Part shown: positions 40,801-47,285 of the stretch, in pieces
Position numbering within the stretch: the first letter of the stretch is position 1
Layout of the letters: the number at the start of each line of letters is the position of its first letter
Assembly: GCF_037975245.1 (NCBI RefSeq)
Contig: NC_092562.1
Location: 19,620,054 to 19,684,053, forward strand
Length of the DNA stretch: 64,000 bases
Reading direction: 5' to 3'
Origin: Apostichopus japonicus
Lineage: Eukaryota; Echinodermata; Holothuroidea; Aspidochirotida; Stichopodidae
The notes under the pieces: model-generated
What the model was told of the DNA's origin: nothing
Seen by the model: only the letters and a program-made list of their open reading frames with translations
Database searches by the model: none
Translations under genes and position numbers: made by a program

Positions 40801-43800
40801 CCTGGAAAGATCTTTGGACACATTCCATGATAAGCACTATACCTGATATAATAAATATAGTTTAATAATTCTGATCAATGCGATAACGCTCATATTGGTT
40901 GGGGGAGGGGGTAAGTTAGTAAAACGTACATTCTGAGTACTGTAACTGAGTTCCATTGAATATGCAGATGAAATATCACGTAATTGCCTCAATGTATATT
41001 TGCTTTACACCCACACAAATGTATTATGTAGTTTCACATTGTCGATATTAATTGTAACAGAACTTTTTTTCCCTTTTCTCATTTGATTAAAACTTGGGAG
41101 TGAGGACACTAACGCACATGCTAGCACATACTTTCTGTGTTGTAAAATGGCTGGATTCATGGTTCCATCCAGGAGAACTAGACTTAAAGTGTATGGATGT
41201 TTGTAATTTCTTCAGTAGATCTCACCTCACTGTCATTTTTTCCCACTATTTCTTGCAGAATTGTTAGGGTACGGGAAACAAGACTTTGCGCCTTAATAGC
41301 TCACATCATGATAGGTCTGTCCCTCTTGATGTTACCCTCTCCATTGCAGCTCATCCCCACACCGGTGCTGTACGGCTTGTTCCTCTACGTAGGATACACC
41401 TCGCTAGACGGAAATCAACTCTTTGAGAGGGTTGTCTTGCTAATAACTGAACAGGTAGGTGCAACTGTCAACATCACCTTACAATGTCCCACCCTAACTC
41501 AACCCCACTCCCTTGCCTCATCGCTAAAACCATAGAGAAGTTTGGTAAAAAACAGAAATGTATACCATTTGCCTACAATGGCATGTTATGCAACAGTTAG
41601 TTTGGTGCAGCTCTGCCACATGTTGGAATTGGTAATTCTTAGCTTTCGGAAGTAAGAAGACATCCTGAAAAGGTTCTTCTTATCAACTTCAAAGTACAGA
41701 CTATACCAGTTGGCCTTGCACTTGCTGCATTAGTAGTGTTTATCAATATTTCTTCCTGACTAGGTGCGTGCATAATAAGAATTTCCTGTGCATTATATTC
41801 AGAATTATGAGCAGAAATTCACAGGAGCTAATGTAAACCAGAGCAAAAAAAACAGACAGGACTTTATATAGAACTGGGAGTTCTTGTGCATGATCATCCT
41901 GTTATTCCAATAACATTAAGAGCTTTATCAATATAGTGTAGGAGATCAAGGGGCAATATCTTTTTACCCCCCCCTTGTCCCACTCCCCCCTCCAAAAAAG
42001 AGCAATGAATGATGTTCATGGAAAACCTTTGTACAATCCATTTCCTTCCTCAGAGGAAGTATTTTTGTCCCTTTTCATATAATGTGCAGCATATATTTTG
42101 AAATTGCGAAAACTGGGTTTGTTTTTATTTTCACTACACCATACTTGCCCTTTGTCATCTTATTACTACAATAAGAGAACAAATAAAGCTAATATCTGTA
42201 AACATGCAGTCAAATAGTCCTGACTTGACCGTGGTGATGTTCATTATTGTGTGACCATTATTAAGCCTTTTTTTTTAGCATACCCTGGACTTTATGCAGG
42301 TTTCCTTTTCTATGTACAGAGGTTTCTGAGATTATTCTGCTTGAGGAAAGCAGCAGATAGGGTAAGAAGAGAGACCACATCACACACCTGCCTCATGTGG
42401 CATGAAATCAACCTGTTAATACCCAATTTCTCTTCTCCCATCCCCCTCCCCTCCCCCTCCCCCCCTAAAAAAAAAAGAAATTCTCTCTGCCATGAAATTA
42501 AACGATTGTGTTAATCCTTGACAACCTGAGCTGTCATGCATTAAAACTCTCCGCACGGCTTTGATCATGCCATTACCCCTTCACTTAACAACAACTAGCT
42601 GTGAACATGATAAAGAGGATGGGAGAATTAATATGCACCAACCTGGTATAAGCAAGCTTTGTTTACTCAATTTTTTGTTCATCAAAGAATTTTTTAAAAA
42701 AGCCAGAAGTTGCCTGCACAATTCAAGCACCGTTTCAAATAACTTTCTGAGAACTACTCTCGTGGACGATTTGGGTTAATTACATTTAGGAAAAAATGAA
42801 TTTCAATGCTGAAACCATGGAAAACTAGAAAACCTTTACCCAGAGAACATGCATCAAATCATGATACTCTGATACAAGTATACAACGTCTCTTATAGTTA
42901 AACCAGCTGCTAACCCCTTATAAATGGAAAAGCAACTCAGCTATTATCTAGACATTGTGTGAGTATTATGATGAGCTAAACTATCAAACAGTCAAAGGAA
43001 ATCTTAAGTTTGAAAATATGTTTTATTGCATGCATGTTGTATGTTTTTAATGTTAGTGTCCTCAAAAGCAGATCTGCTATAAACAGGGGACCCTAATTAA
43101 ATGATCCAGCTACCTGCATCCAAATTTGTTTCTTAATTTAAAATTTGTACTCAAACCTGGAGATATGGGGCGTGGGAGATCCATAATATATTACAAGGTT
43201 TGGGAGTTGTGCACATTTCGTAAGCCCATCAATTCGTTTCCAGCAGTTCTTGAATAATGTGGTGTATTAGGCAATATTGGTCTATTTATATGGTGAACCA
43301 AGTATGACCAGAATAACCAGGAATATGGTAGAGACAGTAAGGTCAGGGAAAGAGGAATGCATGGAGGAAACTTCATCTACGGACCATTCATTACAGTAGG
43401 GGCAACCAACCTATGGTCCACCTGTAGGCTAATGCCTATTGCAATTATCATTATATCCCTTTCTGTTCTCACACTTATCTCATAGTAACATGGCTACTGT
43501 ATGTTGACCACATATATCTGTATCATTGTAGGATAAGAAGAACCTTTCAACAAGTTGATTTCATCGCAAAATGAAAAGAATAAAAATAAAAGATTCCCCA
43601 CCATTCGCTGTTGTCATATAGTCCTTGTGTACACAATAATGTGTGCTTTGCGTGTAGTATCTCTTAGTGTTCTTTCACATTACGTGTAAAATCATGCCAT
43701 TTTTCTCCATGTGCATATGGGTCATATATTTTCTGTTCAATTTAAGATAAGTAAAACAACACATGCCATGATCTCTATTCATCAGTTAAACCTCAGAGGT

Positions 43801-46261
43801 TTGTACATACCAAGACTTGAGGAGTTTGTATTGTTCTAAATGGAGAAAATAAATTGTTATTGTTCGAAAGGGGGAAAATTAATTGTTATTGTGCTAAATG
43901 GAAAAATTAATTGTTATTGTTATGCAGGTGAAGTAAGAGAGCTAGCTAGATTATCATGCAGTTAAAATTTATTCTTCTGTTTGTACTCATTAGTTTTTAT
44001 AGATAGAAGTAAAAGTAATAGACAGCCAGAATAAAAAATGTTTCAAGTGTGTGAAGGGGGAGGGGGAGCTAGGGAGGTGGTTGGCACTTTTGATTCATGC
44101 ATAAGGTACTTTTCAGGTTTTTCCTCAAAATTGGAGGGTGTCCCCTTAGTATACCCTCATGTAATTGTACAATCTCAGATGAAATATAATTTACAGCAAT
44201 TTGTCACTATATAGTCAATGGTTTAAAAACATGTAGGCCTACTACGAGGTCCAATATAGTAGTGTCATATGCTACACACATTAATTGAGCCCTCTTCTAC
44301 CTAGTAAGACATCCAACAACATTATTTGTATGTTGCATTATTATGGAAATTTGGATCCCAATGACATCAAAAGGGAAATGTCCCACCCCCCACGACTCAT
44401 CTTAACATGCAGTAAATTATTTCTGTTGTCCTTCGATGATAATGTTTTTCCAAATGTTGCAATATAGAATTTCCATTTCTTCTTATTTTACAGTTAGAAA
44501 TTTAATCAAACCCAAATTTTCAATTGTTGGTAATTAATAAGTAATGAACTGTTCCTGTTGTTTTCATATTCAAATATGTAAACATCATGAACATGGATGA
44601 AAGGTTGACAAAGCACCCTTGCTTTGAAAATTGATTGTTAACAGTGATTGTATGTGATGACAGATTGCCTTCCTTTAGACAGAATTGAGAACAAGACAAG
44701 TCCAGGATATTCTACATTAATTGGATTCTGATTGTTCAGTCATGTAAGCGTAGCCATAAAATACAACTCTTTCTTTGTTGTTTCAATACTAATATGAAGT
44801 GTACTTCTCTTCAAATTGGTTTTCTATTTTATAAGGTAGAAAATACAGTTTAAATTTCAAACTGTTGCAATAATAAAAACTACTCAATTCTTTGCAACAG
44901 TTAGTCATCCTTCAAGCTGACACATTATCTCTAGAGATATCAAACACTTATATTTGTAGATTGAAATGGAAAAAGTAAACATGCAGGATATATTCATGAT
45001 ATTTACCCATTTTCCTTTGTTTTTGGAGTTAATGGAAATGTCATTTAAACTTATGAAAATCCTCTCGCAACACTTAATGTCATAATCTGCAATTTGACAT
45101 CTATTGATTGGCATGCTACTCTTATTTAGATGGTCTCAATCCTACTGCCTGGTTGCCCAATGCAAATGTTGGTTCAAGCATGCAAATTTAAGGTCCGCTG
45201 AACAGTGGAAAGGGTATTGGGCTGGTTGAGTGATTTTATGATTGAAAGGAAATTTCTTTTTTCTTCTTCCTCTTACAGGCAGCTTATCCTCCCAACCATT
45301 ACGTTCGACGGGTACCTCAACGTAAGATGCATGTCTTCACCACCCTGCAGGTCATTCAACTGGCAATCCTCTGTGGATTCGGTTTCTCTCCGTGGCCGTA
45401 CCTGAAGATGGTCTTTCCAGTCCTTCTCTTGACGTTCATACCAGTCAGGTGAGTCCTGGTCTCGCAGAAATACACCCAGTGGTGGGGGGGGGGGTGGGGG
45501 TCATTCCATTAATATGCTGGGACCCAACTTTATGACACCCAGATGTAACCAAGTAATGACTTAACCTGTGCTATAATTACTCAGAAGTTACTGATTCACA
45601 GTGTGATGGTGGATTGAATTGCAAGTTGGAGCCCTAATTTATGGAATGACCCTTAGGGCTTCCAGTTTGTTAATATGGTTTTTTGACCTTTACAGTAGGT
45701 AGCTGGGTTGCTTTTGTATATGCAATGTAAAACACATGCTTTTAAAAATAAAAAAGGTACTGTTGCAAACAGCTTAGGGAGGGAGGGAGGGGTATATCTC
45801 AACCTGATGACATTATTTGAAATCATATATTATGTTTAATAAAATTGATTGAAGGAATGCAATGGGAAAGGGAAGAGGTGTGTCTCAATTGTAACCATAA
45901 TTTGAAAATTGTTCAGTATGTTAAATAGCCTTACAATTGATTGCCACAATAAACAGCTGTTAGGGAAGGGGATATCATGATTGTGATCCTATTTTGAATA
46001 TTAGTTAGTATGTTCAGAGAAATCGATTGCTGGAACAAAAGTACAACAACAGCAGTGAAAGGCTCTGTCACGGGTGATCTTTGTTTACCGGAGAATGAGA
46101 AAAGACAGTTACAGGTTGTTTTGAAACTACAATAACAAAAAGTTCTCTTATCCTCCATCAACCATAAATAATTCTTGCTCTCTTTCTTAAATTGCAGGCA
46201 CAAGTTGGTCCCTAAGATCATTAATACTAAGTTTCTGGATGCTCTGGATAGAAGCCACTAG
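1593..46261 (+). CDS. SLC4A11: SLC4A11-like transporter, 3' part of gene (12 exons, span)
   Basis: This span covers the exons that encode the transmembrane domain of an SLC4-family transporter closest to SLC4A11 (BTR1/NaBC1). The exons are 1593-1800, 20154-20267, 20932-21064, 24672-24745, 31538-31627, 31853-32018, 37100-37206, 39082-39247, 40427-40600, 41259-41454, 45279-45448 and 46198-46261. All junctions are GT-AG and the phases agree, giving 1662 nt, or about 553 residues plus a stop. Motifs seen include [61 protein letters not shown] and VRRVPQRK. The STEEI and SLDGNQL segments fit SLC4A11 rather than the anion exchangers or bicarbonate cotransporters. Vertebrate SLC4A11 is a plasma-membrane protein reported to carry H+ or OH-, NH3-coupled H+ and water; human mutations cause corneal endothelial dystrophy. 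The N-terminal cytoplasmic domain and promoter are not recognised in the window. Family assignment is firm; the exact substrate in this organism is unknown. Confidence 0.9.
1890..2110 (+). repeat. Possible dispersed-repeat fragment
   Basis: An (aat)n stretch is followed by gtggatttttatagcgcc and later gctctaggcgc. This resembles the tail style of interspersed repeats common in marine invertebrate genomes. It was called on pattern only; no ends or target duplication were seen. Confidence 0.3.
2113..2432 (+). repeat. Local direct duplication, about 105-bp copies
   Basis: Bases 2113-2216 and 2323-2432 share the order tagtttatgaatt(c/t)catatccacc, then cccac repeats, then cttcaacccaacc, tcaaaga(c/t)gt and ttaattttt, ending in a T run. 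The copies are diverged and offset by about 210 bases. No terminal repeats or target duplication were recognised. Confidence 0.6.
3930..4160 (+). repeat. Polypurine (GA-rich) tract
   Basis: About 230 bases are almost entirely A and G on the + strand, ending in a run of nine Gs. This is low-complexity sequence in the first intron. The complementary strand is open only because it is pyrimidine-rich. Confidence 0.75.
6485..6770 (+). repeat. Diverged direct duplication
   Basis: Bases near 6490-6560 (ccctttaaaagttgcagagtg...) and near 6690-6760 (ccctttaatacagagtgtgg...) align loosely over about 70 bases. Both continue with a tct..ctc..ca-gatg motif and then atagtt. The match is degenerate, with a spacing of about 200 bases. 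Confidence 0.35.
9125..9155 (+). repeat. (TTGA)n microsatellite
   Basis: Short tetranucleotide repeat attgattgattga with one interruption. Confidence 0.8.
14617..15755 (+). repeat. Direct repeat pair about 170 bp long, 942 bp apart
   Basis: Copy 1 (14617-14787, perhaps to 14810) and copy 2 (15559-15729, perhaps to 15755) share long blocks: ttggcgaattgattac(a/g)taac, aggctaacgt, agactaa(c/t)aac and gaatggcagtc. Divergence is modest. The pair flanks about 770 bases with no coding stretch I recognise. It could be a local duplication or two copies of an interspersed repeat in the same orientation. LTR-like use was considered, but no TG...CA ends or primer-binding site were seen. Confidence 0.65.
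20154..20267 (+). CDS. SLC4A11: SLC4A11-like exon b (helices 2-3)
   Basis: The acceptor is tttgaacag after a T-rich tract and the donor is aaaa|gtaagt; both ends are phase 1. It continues exon a as [20 protein letters not shown] and then [18 protein letters not shown]. The QPL...TTAP stretch is the SLC4/SLC26-fold helix 3 half-helix region, which lines the substrate site together with helix 10 in solved SLC4 structures. It follows an 18.4-kb intron. Confidence 0.92.
20268..20931 (+). other. SLC4A11-like intron b-c
   Basis: A 664-base phase-1 intron. It contains an open stretch from 20507 with no recognisable homology and typical intron base composition. Nothing else stands out. Confidence 0.8.
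20932..21064 (+). CDS. SLC4A11: SLC4A11-like exon c (helices 3-4)
   Basis: The acceptor is caccctccag and the donor is accag|gtaggt. It enters in phase 1 and leaves in phase 2. It reads [20 protein letters not shown] and then [20 protein letters not shown]. The LELDF...GLWNSFFL pattern matches the acidic loop and following helix of SLC4A11. It ends inside an arginine codon completed by the next exon (STR|STEE). Confidence 0.92.
21186..21390 (+). repeat. G/A-rich low-complexity tract
   Basis: Repeated gagggggagggg and gggtgggtgggtggg blocks on the + strand. The complementary proline- and serine-rich open frames are artefacts of composition. Confidence 0.75.
22414..22437 (+). other. Perfect 9-bp inverted repeat (hairpin)
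   Basis: tggctgact, a six-base A-rich loop and agtcagcca form a perfect stem, with partly complementary T-rich and A-rich flanks. The stem is short and no function is implied. Confidence 0.5.
23555..23810 (+). repeat. Complex minisatellite of gtac-rich units
   Basis: About 250 bases are built from permutations of tgtactatgtgtaccgtgcactaca and accatgtactatgtgtac. The repeats are open in several frames, giving Cys/Tyr/Val/Thr-rich translations that are not genes. Confidence 0.85.
24249..24360 (+). repeat. 35-bp tandem repeat, about 3 copies
   Basis: The unit ggtgaatgtcatttcccc plus tactcccatcccccat is repeated three times with small changes. Confidence 0.85.
24672..24745 (+). CDS. SLC4A11: SLC4A11-like exon d (STEEI helix)
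   Basis: The acceptor is cttttccag and the donor is cata|gtaag. It encodes [19 protein letters not shown] followed by LKDLTH. The (R/K)STEEI-ALFIS segment is strongly conserved in SLC4A11 and SLC4 relatives. It leaves in phase 1 at the start of the large extracellular loop. Confidence 0.92.
27090..28505 (+). repeat. 28-bp minisatellite with 595-bp higher-order duplication
   Basis: About 50 units of the type aaattatgcaccatagaaa plus tataagagt, with length variants of 24 to 31 bases. The block around 27265-27860 is repeated almost base for base 595 bases downstream (27860-28455), including its odd units (tgtagcatag, caccttggaatag and tgatccatag). The array therefore grew first by unit gain and then by one large tandem duplication. 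Identical minus-strand frames at 27442-27648 and 28037-28243 are artefacts of it. Confidence 0.92.
30436..31232 (-). pseudogene. Possible minus-strand coding remnant (3 exon-like stretches)
   Basis: Three open minus-strand stretches carry splice-like borders. At 31232-31102, ttttag precedes a stretch reading [20 protein letters not shown] and ending at a gtaatt. At about 30793-30604, caccccag precedes [20 protein letters not shown], then [15 protein letters not shown], ending att|gtaagt. At about 30537-30440, the stretch [19 protein letters not shown] ends ctg|gtaagt. The composition looks protein-like, but the junction phases I derive do not agree and I do not recognise the family. It could be a degenerate transposon-encoded gene or chance. 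A further open stretch at 29997-29890 (minus) has several cysteines. Confidence 0.3.
31538..31627 (+). CDS. SLC4A11: SLC4A11-like exon e (extracellular loop, start uncertain)
   Basis: The donor is ttcag|gtacag. With acceptor atttaacag the exon reads [20 protein letters not shown] and then [10 protein letters not shown], joining both neighbours in phase 1. An alternative in-phase acceptor (cttaag, exon start 31514) would add eight residues (RTLNMNLT in place of the first positions), including an NLT glycosylation sequon. This segment corresponds to the poorly conserved large extracellular loop, so homology cannot decide. It was called because its frame, phase and splice signals fit between exons d and f. 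Confidence 0.62.
31628..31852 (+). other. SLC4A11-like short intron e-f
   Basis: A 225-base phase-1 intron with a C-rich tract near 31680. It is the shortest intron of the gene. It supports treating exons e and f as neighbouring coding segments of the extracellular loop. Confidence 0.6.
31853..32018 (+). CDS. SLC4A11: SLC4A11-like exon f (glycosylated loop and next helix)
   Basis: The acceptor is atgttttcag and the donor is aaagag|gtatta. It begins [20 protein letters not shown], with two overlapping-region N-glycosylation sequons (NTT and NTS). The helix [18 protein letters not shown] follows, then TK. Vertebrate SLC4A11 is also N-glycosylated in this loop. The GTLWLG-TLY helix is diagnostic for the family. 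It leaves in phase 2 to make K-S-P-F-L with the next exon. Confidence 0.92.
33309..33459 (+). repeat. 22-bp tandem repeat, about 7 copies
   Basis: The unit attagtcctgttttattctc (t/g)a is repeated with small changes. It is imperfect and lies between coding exons f and g. Confidence 0.85.
34009..34016 (+). repeat. Target-site duplication, left (GTTATAAG)
   Basis: Identical to 35327-35334. The 8-bp size is typical of hAT-like transposition and some foldback elements. Confidence 0.75.
34017..35326. mobile_element. Foldback-type DNA element with 8-bp target duplication
   Basis: The left arm (34027-34204) is a tandem array of a 22-bp unit ggtcatttcgcccaaccagc-ct. The right arm (35143-35316) is the same array inverted. 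The outermost arm sequences match exactly (cacttcgcccaacaaccatt). The element is bracketed by identical octamers GTTATAAG at 34009-34016 and 35327-35334. The interior (34205-35142) is non-coding and holds 160-bp-scale internal repeats (aattcccgaacgtttcc and caagtttccttaatattc). It is therefore a 1310-bp non-autonomous element. Its modular inverted arms resemble foldback elements, such as the TU family reported from sea urchins (from memory). The outermost ten bases of the two ends match poorly. Confidence 0.85.
35327..35334 (+). repeat. Target-site duplication, right (GTTATAAG)
   Basis: Identical to 34009-34016, immediately outside the right arm. Confidence 0.75.
36330..36400 (+). repeat. GGATA/GGGGT-rich tract
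   Basis: Short irregular repeats of ggtgggg, taggata and gggatag on the + strand; low-complexity intronic sequence. Confidence 0.7.
37100..37206 (+). CDS. SLC4A11: SLC4A11-like exon g
   Basis: The acceptor is acactatag and the donor is caat|gtaagt. It reads (K)[18 protein letters not shown] and then [18 protein letters not shown]. This is the cytoplasmic link and helix that in human SLC4A11 carries the related KSPYL...DCALPIAVL segment. It enters in phase 2 and leaves in phase 1. Confidence 0.91.
37207..39081 (+). other. SLC4A11-like intron g-h
   Basis: A phase-1 intron. It carries G-runs (37306-37320, 15 Gs; 38937-38945) and the MITE-like element at 37887-38551. The open frames within it are short and lie inside that element. 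Confidence 0.8.
37887..38551. mobile_element. MITE-like element with 13-bp terminal inverted repeats
   Basis: The left end cagggatgtaagt and the right end acttacatccctg are perfect 13-bp inverted repeats. Both ends are flanked by GTGACT (37881-37886 and 38552-38557). The 665-bp interior has no long coding frame. It contains a 73-bp-offset tandem duplication (38349-38413 and 38422-38485; ctagcctaacataacgatag). The CAGGG terminus suggests a hAT-like family, though the visible duplication is 6 rather than 8 bp. Confidence 0.8.
39082..39247 (+). CDS. SLC4A11: SLC4A11-like exon h
   Basis: The acceptor is ttcaaacag after a long T tract and the donor is aataa|gtaagt. It encodes (L)[19 protein letters not shown] and the helix [17 protein letters not shown], followed by [10 protein letters not shown]. 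The MGLGF-LS-LFFI-QN pattern matches the helix in the second inverted repeat of SLC4 proteins. It leaves in phase 2. Confidence 0.92.
39248..40426 (+). other. SLC4A11-like intron h-i
   Basis: A phase-2 intron with a C-run near 39320 and an (AT)-rich microsatellite at about 40262-40350. Nothing else is supported. Confidence 0.8.
40262..40350 (+). repeat. TATAT-rich microsatellite
   Basis: Irregular tatattatatgttatata repeat. Confidence 0.8.
40427..40600 (+). CDS. SLC4A11: SLC4A11-like exon i (helix 10 region, GLPW motif)
   Basis: The acceptor is attcacag and the donor is cacat|gtaaat. It reads (K)[19 protein letters not shown], then [19 protein letters not shown], then [21 protein letters not shown] followed by H-A-P-S-HVRAL is the most conserved block of the SLC4 membrane domain. 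Helix 10 faces helix 3 at the transport site. It is among the strongest homology evidence in the window. Confidence 0.95.
40601..41258 (+). other. SLC4A11-like intron i-j
   Basis: A 658-base phase-2 intron; I see nothing notable in it. Confidence 0.8.
41259..41454 (+). CDS. SLC4A11: SLC4A11-like exon j
   Basis: The acceptor is tttcttgcag and the donor is gaacag|gtaggt. It reads (I)[19 protein letters not shown], then [32 protein letters not shown] and [19 protein letters not shown]-like, [11 protein letters not shown] and SLDGNQL are family signature segments. It enters in phase 2 and leaves in phase 0. Confidence 0.95.
41455..45278 (+). other. SLC4A11-like intron j-k (3.8 kb)
   Basis: A phase-0 intron. 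It contains C-rich stretches (about 41970 and 42440), a possible hAT-type terminus near 43396 and a 33-bp tandem repeat (43833-43925). A splice-like T tract followed by a short open stretch at 42282-42305 was considered and not called as an exon. Confidence 0.8.
43833..43925 (+). repeat. 33-bp tandem repeat, 3 copies
   Basis: The unit aattaattgttattgt plus gctaaatggaaaa is repeated three times with changes. Confidence 0.75.
45279..45448 (+). CDS. SLC4A11: SLC4A11-like exon k
   Basis: The acceptor is ttcctcttacag and the donor is gtcag|gtgagt. It reads [20 protein letters not shown], then [14 protein letters not shown] and [13 protein letters not shown]. The YPP-HY-RRVPQRK-H-FT stretch is the conserved cytoplasmic loop before the last two helices. 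It leaves in phase 2 within an arginine codon. Confidence 0.94.
45449..46197 (+). other. SLC4A11-like intron k-l
   Basis: A 749-base phase-2 intron with a G-run near 45483. No other feature is supported. Confidence 0.8.
46198..46261 (+). CDS. SLC4A11: SLC4A11-like last coding exon
   Basis: The acceptor is taaattgcag. It encodes (R)[20 protein letters not shown] and then a TAG stop at 46259-46261. It matches the short, amphipathic C-terminus of SLC4A11 (R-LLP-II--KYLD-MD in human). The cytoplasmic tail is very short, as in the family. The 3' UTR would start at 46262. Confidence 0.9.
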
Positions 46262-46309
46262 TCTCCCACAACAAGCCCAGTGTTTCATCTGCTGTGTAAC
46301 CATCGGTCA

Positions 46310-47285
46310 ACGTAATTCAACACAATCTGTCGTCATCCAATATTCTACAGTTCTGTCCGTAATCGACCAGTGTTCTTCAACACTGTTTTTCAGCATAGTC
46401 ACCTCAGCCACCATCCATAGTTGTCTGTAGTGGACCACAATGTTCTACACCACTGTCTGTAGTCAGCTACCATTCTTCAACCATATTGTTCTACGATAGT
46501 GTCTGTATGTAGTGAGTAGTTGGTCACTATTCTACAATGATCACTGCAGTCAGTCGTTATATAAAGTGAAATTAGTCAGCCACAACTCTACAATGATACC
46601 TGTAGTCAGGCAAGATTCTAGAATATATGTAGTCAGGCCACAACTCTTAAATGATATCTGTAGTCAGCCACTTTTCTAGAATATCTGTTGTCTGCTAAGA
46701 TTCTAGAATGATATCTGTATTCAGTGACTTTCCTACCATACCTGTTTTCAATCTCCATTCTATATCTGTAGTCTGCCACGATTCTAGAATGATATCTATA
46801 GTAAGTCACTGCTCTAGAATGATATCTATAGTAAGTCACTGCTCTAGAATGATATCTGTAGTCAGTCACTATTCTAGAATGATATCTATAGTAAGTCACT
46901 GCTCTAGAATGATATCTATAGTAAGTCACTGCTCTAGAATGATATCTGTAGTCAGTGACTGTTCTAGAATGATATCTACAGGCTGCCACTATTCTAGAAT
47001 ATCTATAGTAAGTCACTTTTCTAGAATGATATCTGTAGTCAGTTACTATTCTAGAGTGATATCTGTAGTCAGTCTCTATTCTAGAATATCTAGTGTCATG
47101 ATTCTAGAATGATATCTATAGTAAGTCACTTTTCTAGAATGATATCTGTAGTCAGTCACTTTTCTAGAATGATATCTGTAGTCAGGCCACAACCCTACAA
47201 TATCTGCAGTCAGTCACTTTTCTAGAATGAAATCTACATTTCCAGACAATACTCTAGAGTGATATCCGTGGCCAGTCTCTTTAAT
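46310..47285 (+). repeat. 30-bp minisatellite in the presumed 3' UTR
   Basis: The array starts about 50 bases after the SLC4A11-like stop. Early copies (46310-46600) are degenerate, with ttctac-a--ctgt and gtagtcag pieces. From about 46680 the unit tctagaatgatatct plus (a/g)tagt(a/c)agtcact is regular at 30 bases. Frames on both strands stay open (MISIVSHCSR and YRYHSRAVT) because 30 is a multiple of three. If the transcript extends this far, the array lies in the mRNA. No clear AATAAA was found to fix the 3' end. Confidence 0.88.

Noticed and set aside
42282-42305. Short extra exon between SLC4A11-like exons j and k (after ttttttttag)
   Set aside because: The 22-base segment to a following gt would break the phase-0 join between 41454 and 45279, and the family has no insertion there.
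46633-47112. Overlapping open frames on both strands (127 and 134 codons)
   Set aside because: They are produced by the 30-bp minisatellite, whose length is a multiple of three.
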